This document shows, piece after piece, positions 1 through 7,096 of a DNA stretch of 16,796 bases (its first letter is position 1; the number at the start of each line of letters is the position of its first letter). The notes under the pieces are model-generated. The model was given only the letters and a program-made list of their open reading frames with translations, had not been told where the DNA came from and did not search any database. Source of the stretch: Victivallaceae bacterium (lineage in GTDB: Bacteria > Verrucomicrobiota > Lentisphaeria > Victivallales > Victivallaceae); assembly GCA_028717165.1 (NCBI GenBank), contig JAQUOK010000015.1, positions 1-16,796 on the forward strand, in the 5' to 3' direction. The translations under genes were made by a program, and so were the position numbers.

Positions 1-981
1 CCGAACGTCGAAGATAATGGCATTGCCCCGGAAAGAGTCGGGGTTCTTACTTCCAGCGGCATCGGAGGACTGACGACTATTACGCAGCAGCAGACGCTCC
101 TGGACAGTCGGGGGCCGGGTAAAGTTTCCCCGCTGCTCATCCCGATGATGATCGGTGACCTGGCTTCAGGAAATATTTCAATCCGTTACAACGCCCAGGG
201 GCCGAATATGGGCCTGGTGACCGCCTGCGCCACCGGGACTCATTCAATAGGCGAGGCTTTCTGGATGATCAAGCGTAATGACGCCGATGTAATGATCGCC
301 GGCGGCGCCGAAGCCGCGATCGTCCCGATTGGAGTTGCCGGGTTCAGTTCGATGAAAGCCCTCAGCACCAGAAACGACGACCCGCTTCACGCCAGCCGTC
401 CTTTCGATGCCGGCCGCGACGGTTTTGTCATGTCCGAGGGCGCCGGAATAATTGTTATCGAAGAACTTGAGCATGCCAGAAAACGCGGCGCAAACATTAT
501 CGCTGAAATCACCGGTTACGGCGCTACCGGCGACGCTTACCATATCACTTCCCCGAGCCCGGAAGGTGAAGGGGCGGCGCGCGCCATGCTGACCGCCATG
601 CGCCATGCCGGAATTAATCCCGAAGAAATTGATTACATAAACGCCCACGGCACCAGCACGAGCCTGAACGATAAATACGAGACCATAGCGATCAAGCGCG
701 CGCTCGGCAAAGCGGCTGAAACCGTGTCCGTCAGCAGTACCAAGGGCACTACCGGCCACGGGCTCGGAGCCGCCGGCGGTTTCGAAACGGTCGTTTGCGC
801 AAAGGCCATCCAGAACGGCATTATTCCGCCGACGATAAATTATGAGACCCCTGATCCGGACTGTGATCTCGATTATACTCCGAATACGGCCAGGGAAAAA
901 GACGTCAGGGTGGCCTTGAATGTGAACCTCGGATTCGGCGGGCATAACGGCGTGCTCTTATTGAAACGCTTTACAGGCTGA
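1..981 (+). CDS. fabF: beta-ketoacyl-ACP synthase II (KAS II), 5' end cut off by window
   Basis: This enzyme condenses malonyl-ACP with a growing acyl-ACP in cytosolic fatty acid synthesis. The reading frame is open from base 1, so the N-terminus lies outside the window and about 326 codons are visible. The Cys-His-His thiolase-fold set can be seen: the nucleophile Cys in VTACATGTHS (codon 226-228), the first His in INAHGTSTSLND, and Lys/His in SSTKGTTGHGLGAAGG. The C-terminal glycine-rich motif reads NLGFGGHNG, where many FabF proteins have FGFGGTNA; the fold motif is intact. No acpP or other fab gene follows, so the rest of any fab cluster would be upstream. KAS I (FabB) is the alternative, but the sequence around the active site fits FabF better. 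Identification is by family motifs. Confidence 0.93.
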   Translation, partial: PNVEDNGIAPERVGVLTSSGIGGLTTITQQQTLLDSRGPGKVSPLLIPMMIGDLASGNISIRYNAQGPNMGLVTACATGTHSIGEAFWMIKRNDADVMIAGGAEAAIVPIGVAGFSSMKALSTRNDDPLHASRPFDAGRDGFVMSEGAGIIVIEELEHARKRGANIIAEITGYGATGDAYHITSPSPEGEGAARAMLTAMRHAGINPEEIDYINAHGTSTSLNDKYETIAIKRALGKAAETVSVSSTKGTTGHGLGAAGGFETVVCAKAIQNGIIPPTINYETPDPDCDLDYTPNTAREKDVRVALNVNLGFGGHNGVLLLKRFTG

Positions 982-1070
982 TTTAAAAGCAGGCATGCAG
1001 CGTTTCTCGTGCGGCTGACCGGCTTTCGTCTGGATTTGCCGGTTTGCCGTTCAGCAAGTTTCAAACCGTA

Positions 1071-1148
1071 ATCAACGCCGTGTGCAGGTTTTTTCAGTAA
1101 TAATCCCGGCGGGATTAAATGTTAACAGCCGCAAGTAAAACCTGCTTT
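1071..1148. repeat. Palindromic intergenic repeat, copy A (degraded or truncated)
   Basis: Bases 1074-1130 align without gaps to 5585-5641 of copy B, with 48 of 57 positions identical by eye. Conserved parts are the end motif (GTGTGCAGGTTTT here, GTGTGCAAGTTTT in copy B), a 7-bp hairpin TAATCCC/GGGATTA at 1101-1117 whose loop differs between copies, and the stretch AAATGTTAA.AGCC. After that, a decayed form of the second hairpin (CCGCAAGT, AAA, ACCTGC) is visible, and then similarity stops. It lies in the gap between fabF and the lipoprotein gene, in the same orientation as copy B. Confidence 0.7.
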
Positions 1149-1157
1149 TGTTTTTTT
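1084..1157 (+). terminator. Possible intrinsic terminator built from repeat copy A
   Basis: GCAGGTTTT (1084-1092) pairs perfectly with AAAACCTGC (1137-1145), enclosing the inner TAATCCC/GGGATTA hairpin. A run of eleven T interrupted by one G follows (1146-1157). It is correctly placed to stop transcription leaving fabF. The large loop makes it weaker than a textbook terminator. Confidence 0.4.
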
Positions 1158-1171
1158 AGCGCGCCCGCCGC

Positions 1172-1199
1172 TTGCTTTAACGGACTTTTACTTTATAGT
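1172..1199 (+). promoter_or_regulatory. Weak candidate promoter for the lipoprotein/phoH run
   Basis: TTGCTT (1172-1177) and TATAGT (1194-1199) are 16 bp apart, with the start codon about 58 bp downstream of the -10. The -10 matches consensus at five of six positions but the -35 at only three. It follows the candidate terminator directly, which suits a new transcription unit. Confidence 0.3.
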
Positions 1200-1257
1200 A
1201 TTAGTTACAGGGATTTTTTCCATGATAACTTTATAAATAAATAATGGGAGTAAAACG

Positions 1258-1758
1258 ATGAAATCCTATATCTGCCTGACCGTATTGGCTCTGTTGCTTG
1301 CCGTTGCCGGCTGCGCCCCCCGTTTAGCTCAAACTCCGCTGGGAACCGAAGAAAAACGCTGGGAGGAATACATCAAGAAGAGCTATCCCGCCTGGAAAGC
1401 TCCTCAAACCGTGCCGCCTGTAAGTCCCGGGACAAATACGGAAGCTCCCGTTCCTGGACTTGCCGCCCCGAAAGCCGGAGCATTGGAAACCCTGCCGGTC
1501 GAAAACGACAATACCCTGGTCATTGAAGATGTCATTGTAAAAGACAATAAAGGCAAAGTTACTTCTGAAACGATAAAAGCCGTTGATATAAAGGAAAAAA
1601 ATAAGGTTTACGTGGTACAGAAAAACGATACCCTCTGGAAAATCGCCAAAAAACTTTATAACGACGGCACTCAATGGAAGAAAATACAGGCCGCTAACGA
1701 TGATATCCTCAAAGGAACCAGCAGGGTGATCCCGGGAATGACTTTACGGATTCCCTGA
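1258..1758 (+). CDS. LysM-domain lipoprotein
   Basis: The 166-residue product begins with a lipoprotein signal peptide: a hydrophobic stretch at residues 7-18 and a lipobox ending AVAG-Cys19, so the mature protein should be lipid-anchored in the envelope. Residues 20-115 are Pro/Ala/Lys-rich and probably a flexible linker. A single LysM domain fills residues 118-166 (YVVQKNDTLWKIAKKLY to IPGMTLRIP), a fold that binds N-acetylglucosamine chains of peptidoglycan. No enzymatic domain is present, so an envelope anchoring or structural role is inferred. GGGAG at 1246-1250 lies 7 bp before the ATG and supports the start. The gene precedes phoH by 36 bp with no terminator between them and may be co-transcribed with it. 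Confidence 0.85.
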   Translation: MKSYICLTVLALLLAVAGCAPRLAQTPLGTEEKRWEEYIKKSYPAWKAPQTVPPVSPGTNTEAPVPGLAAPKAGALETLPVENDNTLVIEDVIVKDNKGKVTSETIKAVDIKEKNKVYVVQKNDTLWKIAKKLYNDGTQWKKIQAANDDILKGTSRVIPGMTLRIP

Positions 1759-1794
1759 CGGATTGCTTAACTTACGGAGTTCAGTTCATCGACG

Positions 1795-2766
1795 ATGACG
1801 GATGAGGAAAATAAATTCTACTTTGAAAACGGTATGGTCATGCATGAAGCTTTTGCCGGCCATACCCAGAAAAATCTGAAACTGGCGGAAAACCTCCTGA
1901 ATGTCAGCCTTACCGCGCGTGATTTCTGGATAAAAATTTCCGGTGAAACTGCCGAAATAAAACGTGCGAAAGAATTCTTTGCGGAACTCTCCGCCGTATA
2001 CCGAATGCGCAAAGGCCACCTCGACCAGAATGATTTTGAGCAGGTACTGCGCGCTTTCAGCAATAATTCCGCCGGCGAATTGAAACAGCTCTTTTCTGAA
2101 AAAATAAAGGTGGGCCCCAAAAAACGGGATATCGTCCCGCGAAGCCGGGCGCAACTGGATTATTTGCGTCTGATCCGGGAAAACGACATCGTGTTCGGGG
2201 TGGGCCCGGCCGGAACCGGTAAAACCTATCTCGCAATGGCGATGGCGGTTTCGGAACTGCTTCAGGGAAATTACGCGCGTATTATCCTGACCCGCCCGGC
2301 CAAGGAGGCCGGGGAAAATCTGGGGTTTCTTCCCGGCAGTCTTGAAGAAAAAATAATGCCTTACCTGCGCCCTTTATACGACGCCCTTTACGACATGGTG
2401 GATTTTGACGAGGCCGCCGGCCTGATCGAACGCAGCGTCATTGAAGTGGCGCCGCTGGCGTTCATGCGCGGCCGGACTTTGAATAATGCTTTTATTATCC
2501 TCGACGAGGCCCAGAACACCACTCCCGAACAGATGCTGATGTTCCTGACCCGCCTGGGCTTCGATTCCCAGTGCGTTATTACCGGAGACCCCCTGCAGAC
2601 GGATTTGCCGCCGAAACAGGATTCTGGACTGACCCACGCGATAAAAACCCTCAAGGACATTCAGGAAATCGGGATTTGCAGATTCAGCTCAAAAGATGTT
2701 GTCCGCCATATGCTGGTGGAAAAAATAATCAACGCTTACCACCGGGGAAACGAAAAAAGTGTTTAA
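1795..2766 (+). CDS. phoH: PhoH-like (YbeZ) ATPase
   Basis: This cytosolic P-loop ATPase of the PhoH/YbeZ family has 323 residues, a usual length. Residues about 15-70 resemble the KH-like N-terminal PhoH domain. Walker A is GPAGTGKT (residues 137-144) and Walker B is AFIILDEAQN with Asp237-Glu238, followed by TTPEQM and the sensor-like VITGDPLQTDLP. YbeZ proteins are linked to ribosomal RNA maturation with YbeY, which is encoded two genes downstream. The ATG used has only a distant GGAG (1776-1779, 15 bp), so initiation may be weak or start at 1831; the N-terminal domain favours the longer form. The stop overlaps the next gene by 8 bp, suggesting coupled translation. Confidence 0.92.
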   Translation: MTDEENKFYFENGMVMHEAFAGHTQKNLKLAENLLNVSLTARDFWIKISGETAEIKRAKEFFAELSAVYRMRKGHLDQNDFEQVLRAFSNNSAGELKQLFSEKIKVGPKKRDIVPRSRAQLDYLRLIRENDIVFGVGPAGTGKTYLAMAMAVSELLQGNYARIILTRPAKEAGENLGFLPGSLEEKIMPYLRPLYDALYDMVDFDEAAGLIERSVIEVAPLAFMRGRTLNNAFIILDEAQNTTPEQMLMFLTRLGFDSQCVITGDPLQTDLPPKQDSGLTHAIKTLKDIQEIGICRFSSKDVVRHMLVEKIINAYHRGNEKSV

Positions 2767-5179
2767 TTGGCTGAAGGACATTATTGAACAGCGCTTGAAT
2801 AAACGCCGGATGGAACAGCGCGGACTGGTGGGTTCGCGCAAACGGCGCACGGACAGCCCTTTGACCAATGCCGCCGAACATTCCAAGGTGCTCGGTTTGT
2901 TCATGCTCGCCCTTCTCTGGGCGGTCTGCTCGCTGATGCTTACCCTGCCTTCCCTGAGGCCCGTCAATGCGCCCCTGATTCTGTCGCAGCAGGCGCCGAA
3001 GACCATTTTTGCGGATTTTGATTTTGTTTATACAGACAATGAGCGGACCAAACAGCTCAGGAACGAGGCCAGGGAAGCCGTTCCGCTGTATTTCAGGATA
3101 GACAATATTGCCGTGGAACGCTCGCAGGATCTTCTCAAGGAGTTTTTTTCCGCCGTCGCGGCCCGCGCCAATGCCGTCAAAAGCAAATCGCAGGAACCTT
3201 CTTCCGACAAGGTTTTCGGGGGACTGCTGGATAAACTCGACGACGATTCCCTGAATCTGACCTACCAGTTGATCCGGAATGAAACCGCGCGGGAACAGTT
3301 TCAGAAAGAATTGAGCGCTGTTTTAAACGGCGGCATATTCAGCCGGGAGGAAAAGGAAAACCATAAAGTCGGACAGCAGATCAGGATCATCGACTCGGCC
3401 GACCGCGACCGCCTTCCCAAACCGGCATTGCAGATACCCAATCCGGAAGAGGCCTCCCGGCAGATTGTCGACGTCGTTCTTAAATACTATTCTCCCGGCA
3501 AAGCCAGGGATTCGCTGCAAAAAATACTGGTACAGGTCTTCAATACCATAATCGGGCCCAAAGGCAATCTGCTTCTCGATACCGCAATGGTAAAGGCGAA
3601 ACAGGACGAAGCCGCGCAAAACGTCGCTCCGCTCAAAGTGGAGGTAAAGAAAAACGACGTCATTATCGCCGTCAATCAGAAGATCACCCAGAAAGACCTT
3701 GATTGTACCGCCGCTTACGACAAACAGTACCGTGAACGGCTCGAGGAAACCGATTCCGTGCACAGAATAATCCAGAACCTCACCTGGAGTTTTATCCTGA
3801 TGCTCTTTGTGGGGTTTTACATGTATCATATCCATCCGGAAGTAGTAAAAAGCAATCAGAAACTCGCTCTGACCGGAACGATAGTGATCGTTTCCCTGGT
3901 CATAAACTATCTTTTTATAAAACTGTTCTATTTCGTAAGTTCCATCTTTTCAATTTCCCCGAGCCTGATAACCGCCGCCGTTCCGCTGGCTTTAGCCGCC
4001 ATACTGCTGTCGGTAATGATCGGTTTCAGGGTGGCGCTTTATGTCGGCTTTTTCGTTTCGGCAATAACTTCAACGATGCTGAGCAATTCATTTGACACGG
4101 CATTGCAGGGTATCGTCATCTGCTGTCTGGCGGCTATCGCGGTCAGGAGATCGGCTAACTACCGGGTCTTTTTTATCCGGAGTTTCCTGGTCGTGTTCTT
4201 TTTGTTCTGGCTTATGGATTTCGGGCAGTTGTGGCATGTGAATTCGTCGCCGGAAGTGTTTTTCTGGGCGATCGGTTTATTTTTCTGCAACGCTTTTGTT
4301 ACCGCGACCATTGCCCTGATCCTGATCTTTATTTTCGAACTTCTCTTCGGCGTTACCACCAATATGGCCTTGTTTACGCTGTGCGACTACAGTCATCCGC
4401 TGCTCCGGCGGCTTGAGCTTGAAGCGCCGGGAACGTTTCATCACAGCCTGATGGTCGCAAGCCTGGCGGAATACGCCGCCAAGGCGATCAATGCCAATCC
4501 GATAAAGGCGCGCGTGGGAGCGATGTTCCATGACATCGGCAAACTGACGAAACCCGAATATTTTATTGAAAACATTTTCGAGTCGGAAAACAAACATGCC
4601 GACCTCCATCCCCGGATGAGCAGCCTGATTATTCTCAATCATGTCAAGGAAGGGGTTGACCTGGCGCTCAAATACAAATTGCGCAAAATTATCCGGGACG
4701 CCATCCAGCAGCATCATGGCACGGATATAGTATATTATTTTTACAAACGCGCATTAGAGGAAAACAAAGAAAAAAGCGTCCCGGTGGATGAAAGCGAATA
4801 CCGGTATCCGGGGCCGCTGCCGGTGGAAAAGGAAATCGTCATTATAAGTCTCGCCGACGCCTGTGAGGCCGCCTCCCGGGCCATGATCAAGCCGACGCCC
4901 AATAAAATAGAAGCGCTGGTCTGGGAAATTATCCGCAAACGTATCCGGGACGGACAACTGGCCTGCGCCGACCTGACCATTGCCGAATTGACAAAGATAA
5001 AAGAAAGCTTTACGAAAACCCTGATCACCATGAATCACGGCAGAATAGCGTATCCCAGAGATGAGGTTGATGATGAAGACGACTTATTCGTGGCGGCACA
5101 GAACAAGGAAGCCGCCGCAGAAAAAACTGATAAAACAGATGATTCCAAGAGCGGCTCGACTGGCGCGCCTGCCGCTTGA
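2759..5179 (+). CDS. 7TM-HD family phosphodiesterase (PgpH/YqfF-like)
   Basis: This 806-residue membrane protein starts with GTG inside the end of phoH. Domains in order: a cytoplasmic basic N-terminus; one membrane segment (about 44-64); a large extracytoplasmic 7TMR-HDED-type region (to about 340); a bundle of hydrophobic segments (about 345-540); and a cytoplasmic HD domain with His561/His562, the metal-binding His591-Asp592 pair (MFHDIGK) and further histidines in LHPRMS and QQHHGTD. In Listeria, PgpH of this architecture hydrolyses cyclic di-AMP, so that is the expected activity, though no c-di-AMP synthase gene is in view. The C-terminal tail (about 770-806) is charged and low-complexity, and its coding region overlaps the start of ybeY. 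Gene order with phoH and ybeY is conserved in many bacteria. Confidence 0.88.
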   Translation: MFNWLKDIIEQRLNKRRMEQRGLVGSRKRRTDSPLTNAAEHSKVLGLFMLALLWAVCSLMLTLPSLRPVNAPLILSQQAPKTIFADFDFVYTDNERTKQLRNEAREAVPLYFRIDNIAVERSQDLLKEFFSAVAARANAVKSKSQEPSSDKVFGGLLDKLDDDSLNLTYQLIRNETAREQFQKELSAVLNGGIFSREEKENHKVGQQIRIIDSADRDRLPKPALQIPNPEEASRQIVDVVLKYYSPGKARDSLQKILVQVFNTIIGPKGNLLLDTAMVKAKQDEAAQNVAPLKVEVKKNDVIIAVNQKITQKDLDCTAAYDKQYRERLEETDSVHRIIQNLTWSFILMLFVGFYMYHIHPEVVKSNQKLALTGTIVIVSLVINYLFIKLFYFVSSIFSISPSLITAAVPLALAAILLSVMIGFRVALYVGFFVSAITSTMLSNSFDTALQGIVICCLAAIAVRRSANYRVFFIRSFLVVFFLFWLMDFGQLWHVNSSPEVFFWAIGLFFCNAFVTATIALILIFIFELLFGVTTNMALFTLCDYSHPLLRRLELEAPGTFHHSLMVASLAEYAAKAINANPIKARVGAMFHDIGKLTKPEYFIENIFESENKHADLHPRMSSLIILNHVKEGVDLALKYKLRKIIRDAIQQHHGTDIVYYFYKRALEENKEKSVPVDESEYRYPGPLPVEKEIVIISLADACEAASRAMIKPTPNKIEALVWEIIRKRIRDGQLACADLTIAELTKIKESFTKTLITMNHGRIAYPRDEVDDEDDLFVAAQNKEAAAEKTDKTDDSKSGSTGAPAA
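5063..5066 (+). promoter_or_regulatory. Ribosome binding site that favours the ybeY start at 5073
   Basis: GAGG ends 6 bp before the ATG at 5073 and 3 bp before the ATG at 5070. The upstream ATG at 5061 has no suitably spaced Shine-Dalgarno sequence. The site lies inside the coding sequence of the upstream phosphodiesterase gene. Confidence 0.5.
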
Positions 5180-5549
5180 ACGCGATCTGGTAATCAATGT
5201 GACTTTTGTCGGCGACCGGAAAATGGCTGACCTGAATGCGGATTTTGTCGGTCATGAAGGTACGACTGACGTTATAAGTTTCTGTTACCTTGAAGGCGGA
5301 GAACCCGTATTTGACGGTGATACGGCGGCGGATTTGTTTATCTGCGTCGACGTTGCCGCACGTGAAGGCGGCAAACGCGTCAATTCCAGCTACGCCAGGG
5401 AGTTGACGCTTTATATCGTTCACGGTCTTCTGCATTGTGCGGGGGAGGATGACCTGGACAGCCGGAGCAGAAAGAGAATGCGGCGGCGGGAAAGGGAAAT
5501 TATGAAAATTCTGGAAAAAGAATTTGCGCTGGGAGCGATTTTCCCTTAA
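5073..5549 (+). CDS. ybeY: Endoribonuclease YbeY (16S rRNA maturation)
   Basis: YbeY is a zinc-dependent endoribonuclease acting in 16S rRNA 3'-end maturation and ribosome quality control. From the chosen start it has 158 residues, normal for the family. Recognisable parts are the basic first helix, the strand INVTFVGDRKMADLN, the TTDVISF motif (64-70), and the metal site HGLLHCAGEDD (117-127). The usual motif is HGxLHxxGYDH; here the third zinc ligand position is Asp127 instead of His. Some lineages are known to lack that His, so I do not call it inactive. Starts at 5061 and 5070 are also possible. The gene overlaps the upstream phosphodiesterase gene by 107 bp in another frame. Context with phoH strongly supports the identity. 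Confidence 0.9.
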   Translation: MKTTYSWRHRTRKPPQKKLIKQMIPRAARLARLPLERDLVINVTFVGDRKMADLNADFVGHEGTTDVISFCYLEGGEPVFDGDTAADLFICVDVAAREGGKRVNSSYARELTLYIVHGLLHCAGEDDLDSRSRKRMRRREREIMKILEKEFALGAIFP

Positions 5550-5581
5550 ATAACAAAAGAACATCGAATAAAATAATACTG

Positions 5582-5786
5582 ATAAACGCTGTGTGCAAGT
5601 TTTCCAAATAATAATCCCCACGGGATTAAATGTTAATAGCCATAGGTGGAACCTATGGTTCGAAGCGAAAAAAGAACCAACCCCGAACGGGGTTGAATAA
5701 TTAAATGGCGAGTATTGGTAATTCAACCCCATTCGGGGTAAAAATATGCATTAATATACGCAAAAAAACTTGCACACGGCATTGAT
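5582..5786. repeat. Palindromic intergenic repeat, copy B, with inverted ends
   Basis: GTGTGCAAGTTTT (5591-5603) recurs inverted as AAAACTTGCACAC (5765-5777), a perfect 13-bp inverted repeat with weaker similarity outward. Between the ends lie several hairpins: TAATCCC/GGGATTA (5612-5628), CCATAGGT/ACCTATGG (5640-5658), CAACCCCG/CGGGGTTG (5678-5695) and ACCCC/GGGGT (5726-5739). GGGGTTGAAT (5689-5698) can also pair with ATTCAACCCC (5721-5730). No open reading frame of note is inside. The layout resembles a REP-like cluster or a small non-autonomous mobile element. It occupies nearly all of the gap between ybeY and corC. Confidence 0.8.
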
Positions 5787-5799
5787 AACTGATAACTGA
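5783..5799. repeat. Short tandem heptamer TGATAAC (about 2.4 copies)
   Basis: TGATAAC occurs at 5783-5789 and 5790-5796, followed by TGA. It abuts the right end of repeat copy B and precedes the corC ribosome binding region. ACTGATAA (5788-5795) also occurs at 5578-5585 on the other side of copy B. Confidence 0.5.
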
Positions 5800-5827
5800 A
5801 AAGCCTGGGAGGGGCTTGACAAGAAAT

Positions 5828-7096
5828 ATGAGTATTGATTTCCTGATTTTGGGAATATTGGTTTTTATCTGGCTGCTGACCGCCTGGGAGTTCTTTAACG
5901 GACTGACGCCGGGCCGTATCCGCCGCCTGGAAACGGAAAACAAAAATACCGTAAAAAAACTCGACTTCTGGTCGGAACACCGCAATGAACTCAATGTAAT
6001 ATTCAGATATTTGCTGCTGCTGCTGCTGTCCGTACTGAGCATTATGCTGTTTTCATTCGTAAAACAGCATAATGCCGCTTTGTCATTTTATGAAATCACC
6101 GGCTGGGTACTGCTGGTCGTATTCGCCTTGCTGCTGATTTGTTCCCTGGTCTCCCGTCTTATGTTAAAGAGGATGGATATCTTCTTTTTGCGCATGACCC
6201 TGCCGCTTCTCCGTTTTCTGACCCTGATCGTCTTCCGGCCGGTGCTTTTCCTGATAAAAATCACCGAATCCGGTGCGGCAGCAGAAAATGACGAGGAGAA
6301 AACCTCGGCCGAGGACGAAATAATGTCCCTGGTCGAACACGCCAGCAATGATCATGGAGAAAGCCTTGAGGAAGACGAAAAACGCATGATCCGCGGGATA
6401 TTCGACCTTGACAATACTCTGGTCAGGGAAATAATGACGCCGCGGGTGGATATGAGCACGCTTTCAGTGAAAGCTTCGCTGGAGGAGGCGAAACATATGA
6501 TCGTTCAGAGCGGACACAGCCGCATACCTGTTTACGGCAAGAATATTGATGAGATAAGAGGCATTATTTACGCCAAAGACTTCCTTGATACGGAAAAGCC
6601 GTTCACGACTTTAGCCGATTTCATGCATGCTCCGCTTTTTATCCCTGAAACCAAGAATGTCGGCGATCTGCTTGAGGAATTCCAGACCAATAAAATTCAC
6701 GTGGCGATAATTATCGACGAATACGGCGGCACGGCTGGAGTCGTTACCCTGGAAGATATTATTGAGGAAATCGTCGGTGAAATCCATGACGAATACGACC
6801 AGAACGAAGATGAAAACAATGAAACGCGGCTTATGCCGGACGGTACCATTCATGCGGAAGGACGCTGTCTGGTCTGCGATATCAACCATGAATTCGGCCT
6901 GGAGCTGCCTGAAGATGAAGACGTCGATACGATAGCAGGCTACGTCTGCGGGGAGTTCGGGAAGATACCAAAAGAAAACGAGGAAATAACAATTGACGGC
7001 ATCGGCGCTTTCAAAATCCTGAAAGCCGACCGCCGCCGGGTGATTTTAATTGAAATAAAACCGTTTAATCCGAATCATGAAAAAGTCAAAGAATGA
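5828..7096 (+). CDS. CorC/HlyC-type CBS-domain membrane protein
   Basis: The protein has 422 residues. Membrane segments occur at about 3-22, 58-78 and 92-113, with a further hydrophobic stretch near 118-145, standing for a divergent CNNM/DUF21-like region. The paired CBS domains (about 200-320) include EIMTPRVDMSTL, SGHSRIPVYG and DEYGGTAGVVTLEDIIEEIVGEI, and a CorC_HlyC domain follows (about 335-415). Family members are tied to magnesium or cobalt handling or act as putative ion transporters; the substrate cannot be read here. The start is uncertain: GGGAGGGG (5807-5814) is about 13 bp from this ATG, while a TTG at 5816 lies almost against it. In Escherichia coli ybeX, a corC relative, follows ybeY, so the order is familiar. 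The next gene overlaps its end by 20 bp. Confidence 0.88.
   Translation: MSIDFLILGILVFIWLLTAWEFFNGLTPGRIRRLETENKNTVKKLDFWSEHRNELNVIFRYLLLLLLSVLSIMLFSFVKQHNAALSFYEITGWVLLVVFALLLICSLVSRLMLKRMDIFFLRMTLPLLRFLTLIVFRPVLFLIKITESGAAAENDEEKTSAEDEIMSLVEHASNDHGESLEEDEKRMIRGIFDLDNTLVREIMTPRVDMSTLSVKASLEEAKHMIVQSGHSRIPVYGKNIDEIRGIIYAKDFLDTEKPFTTLADFMHAPLFIPETKNVGDLLEEFQTNKIHVAIIIDEYGGTAGVVTLEDIIEEIVGEIHDEYDQNEDENNETRLMPDGTIHAEGRCLVCDINHEFGLELPEDEDVDTIAGYVCGEFGKIPKENEEITIDGIGAFKILKADRRRVILIEIKPFNPNHEKVKE

Noticed and set aside
244..945. Long minus-strand open frame antisense to fabF
   Set aside because: It is a shadow of the fabF codon pattern with no recognisable protein features and no ribosome binding site.
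963..1006. Perfect 8-bp inverted repeat GAAACGCT/AGCGTTTC spanning the fabF stop codon
   Set aside because: The loop is 28 bases and no T tract follows, so it is not a convincing terminator.
1018..1043. ACCGGC/GCCGGT inverted repeat downstream of fabF
   Set aside because: Only 6 bp of stem with a 14-base loop and no other support; likely chance.
5025..5732. Minus-strand open frame of 235 codons running through ybeY and repeat copy B
   Set aside because: It translates the palindromic repeat and antisense ybeY; such frames are common artefacts over this kind of repeat.
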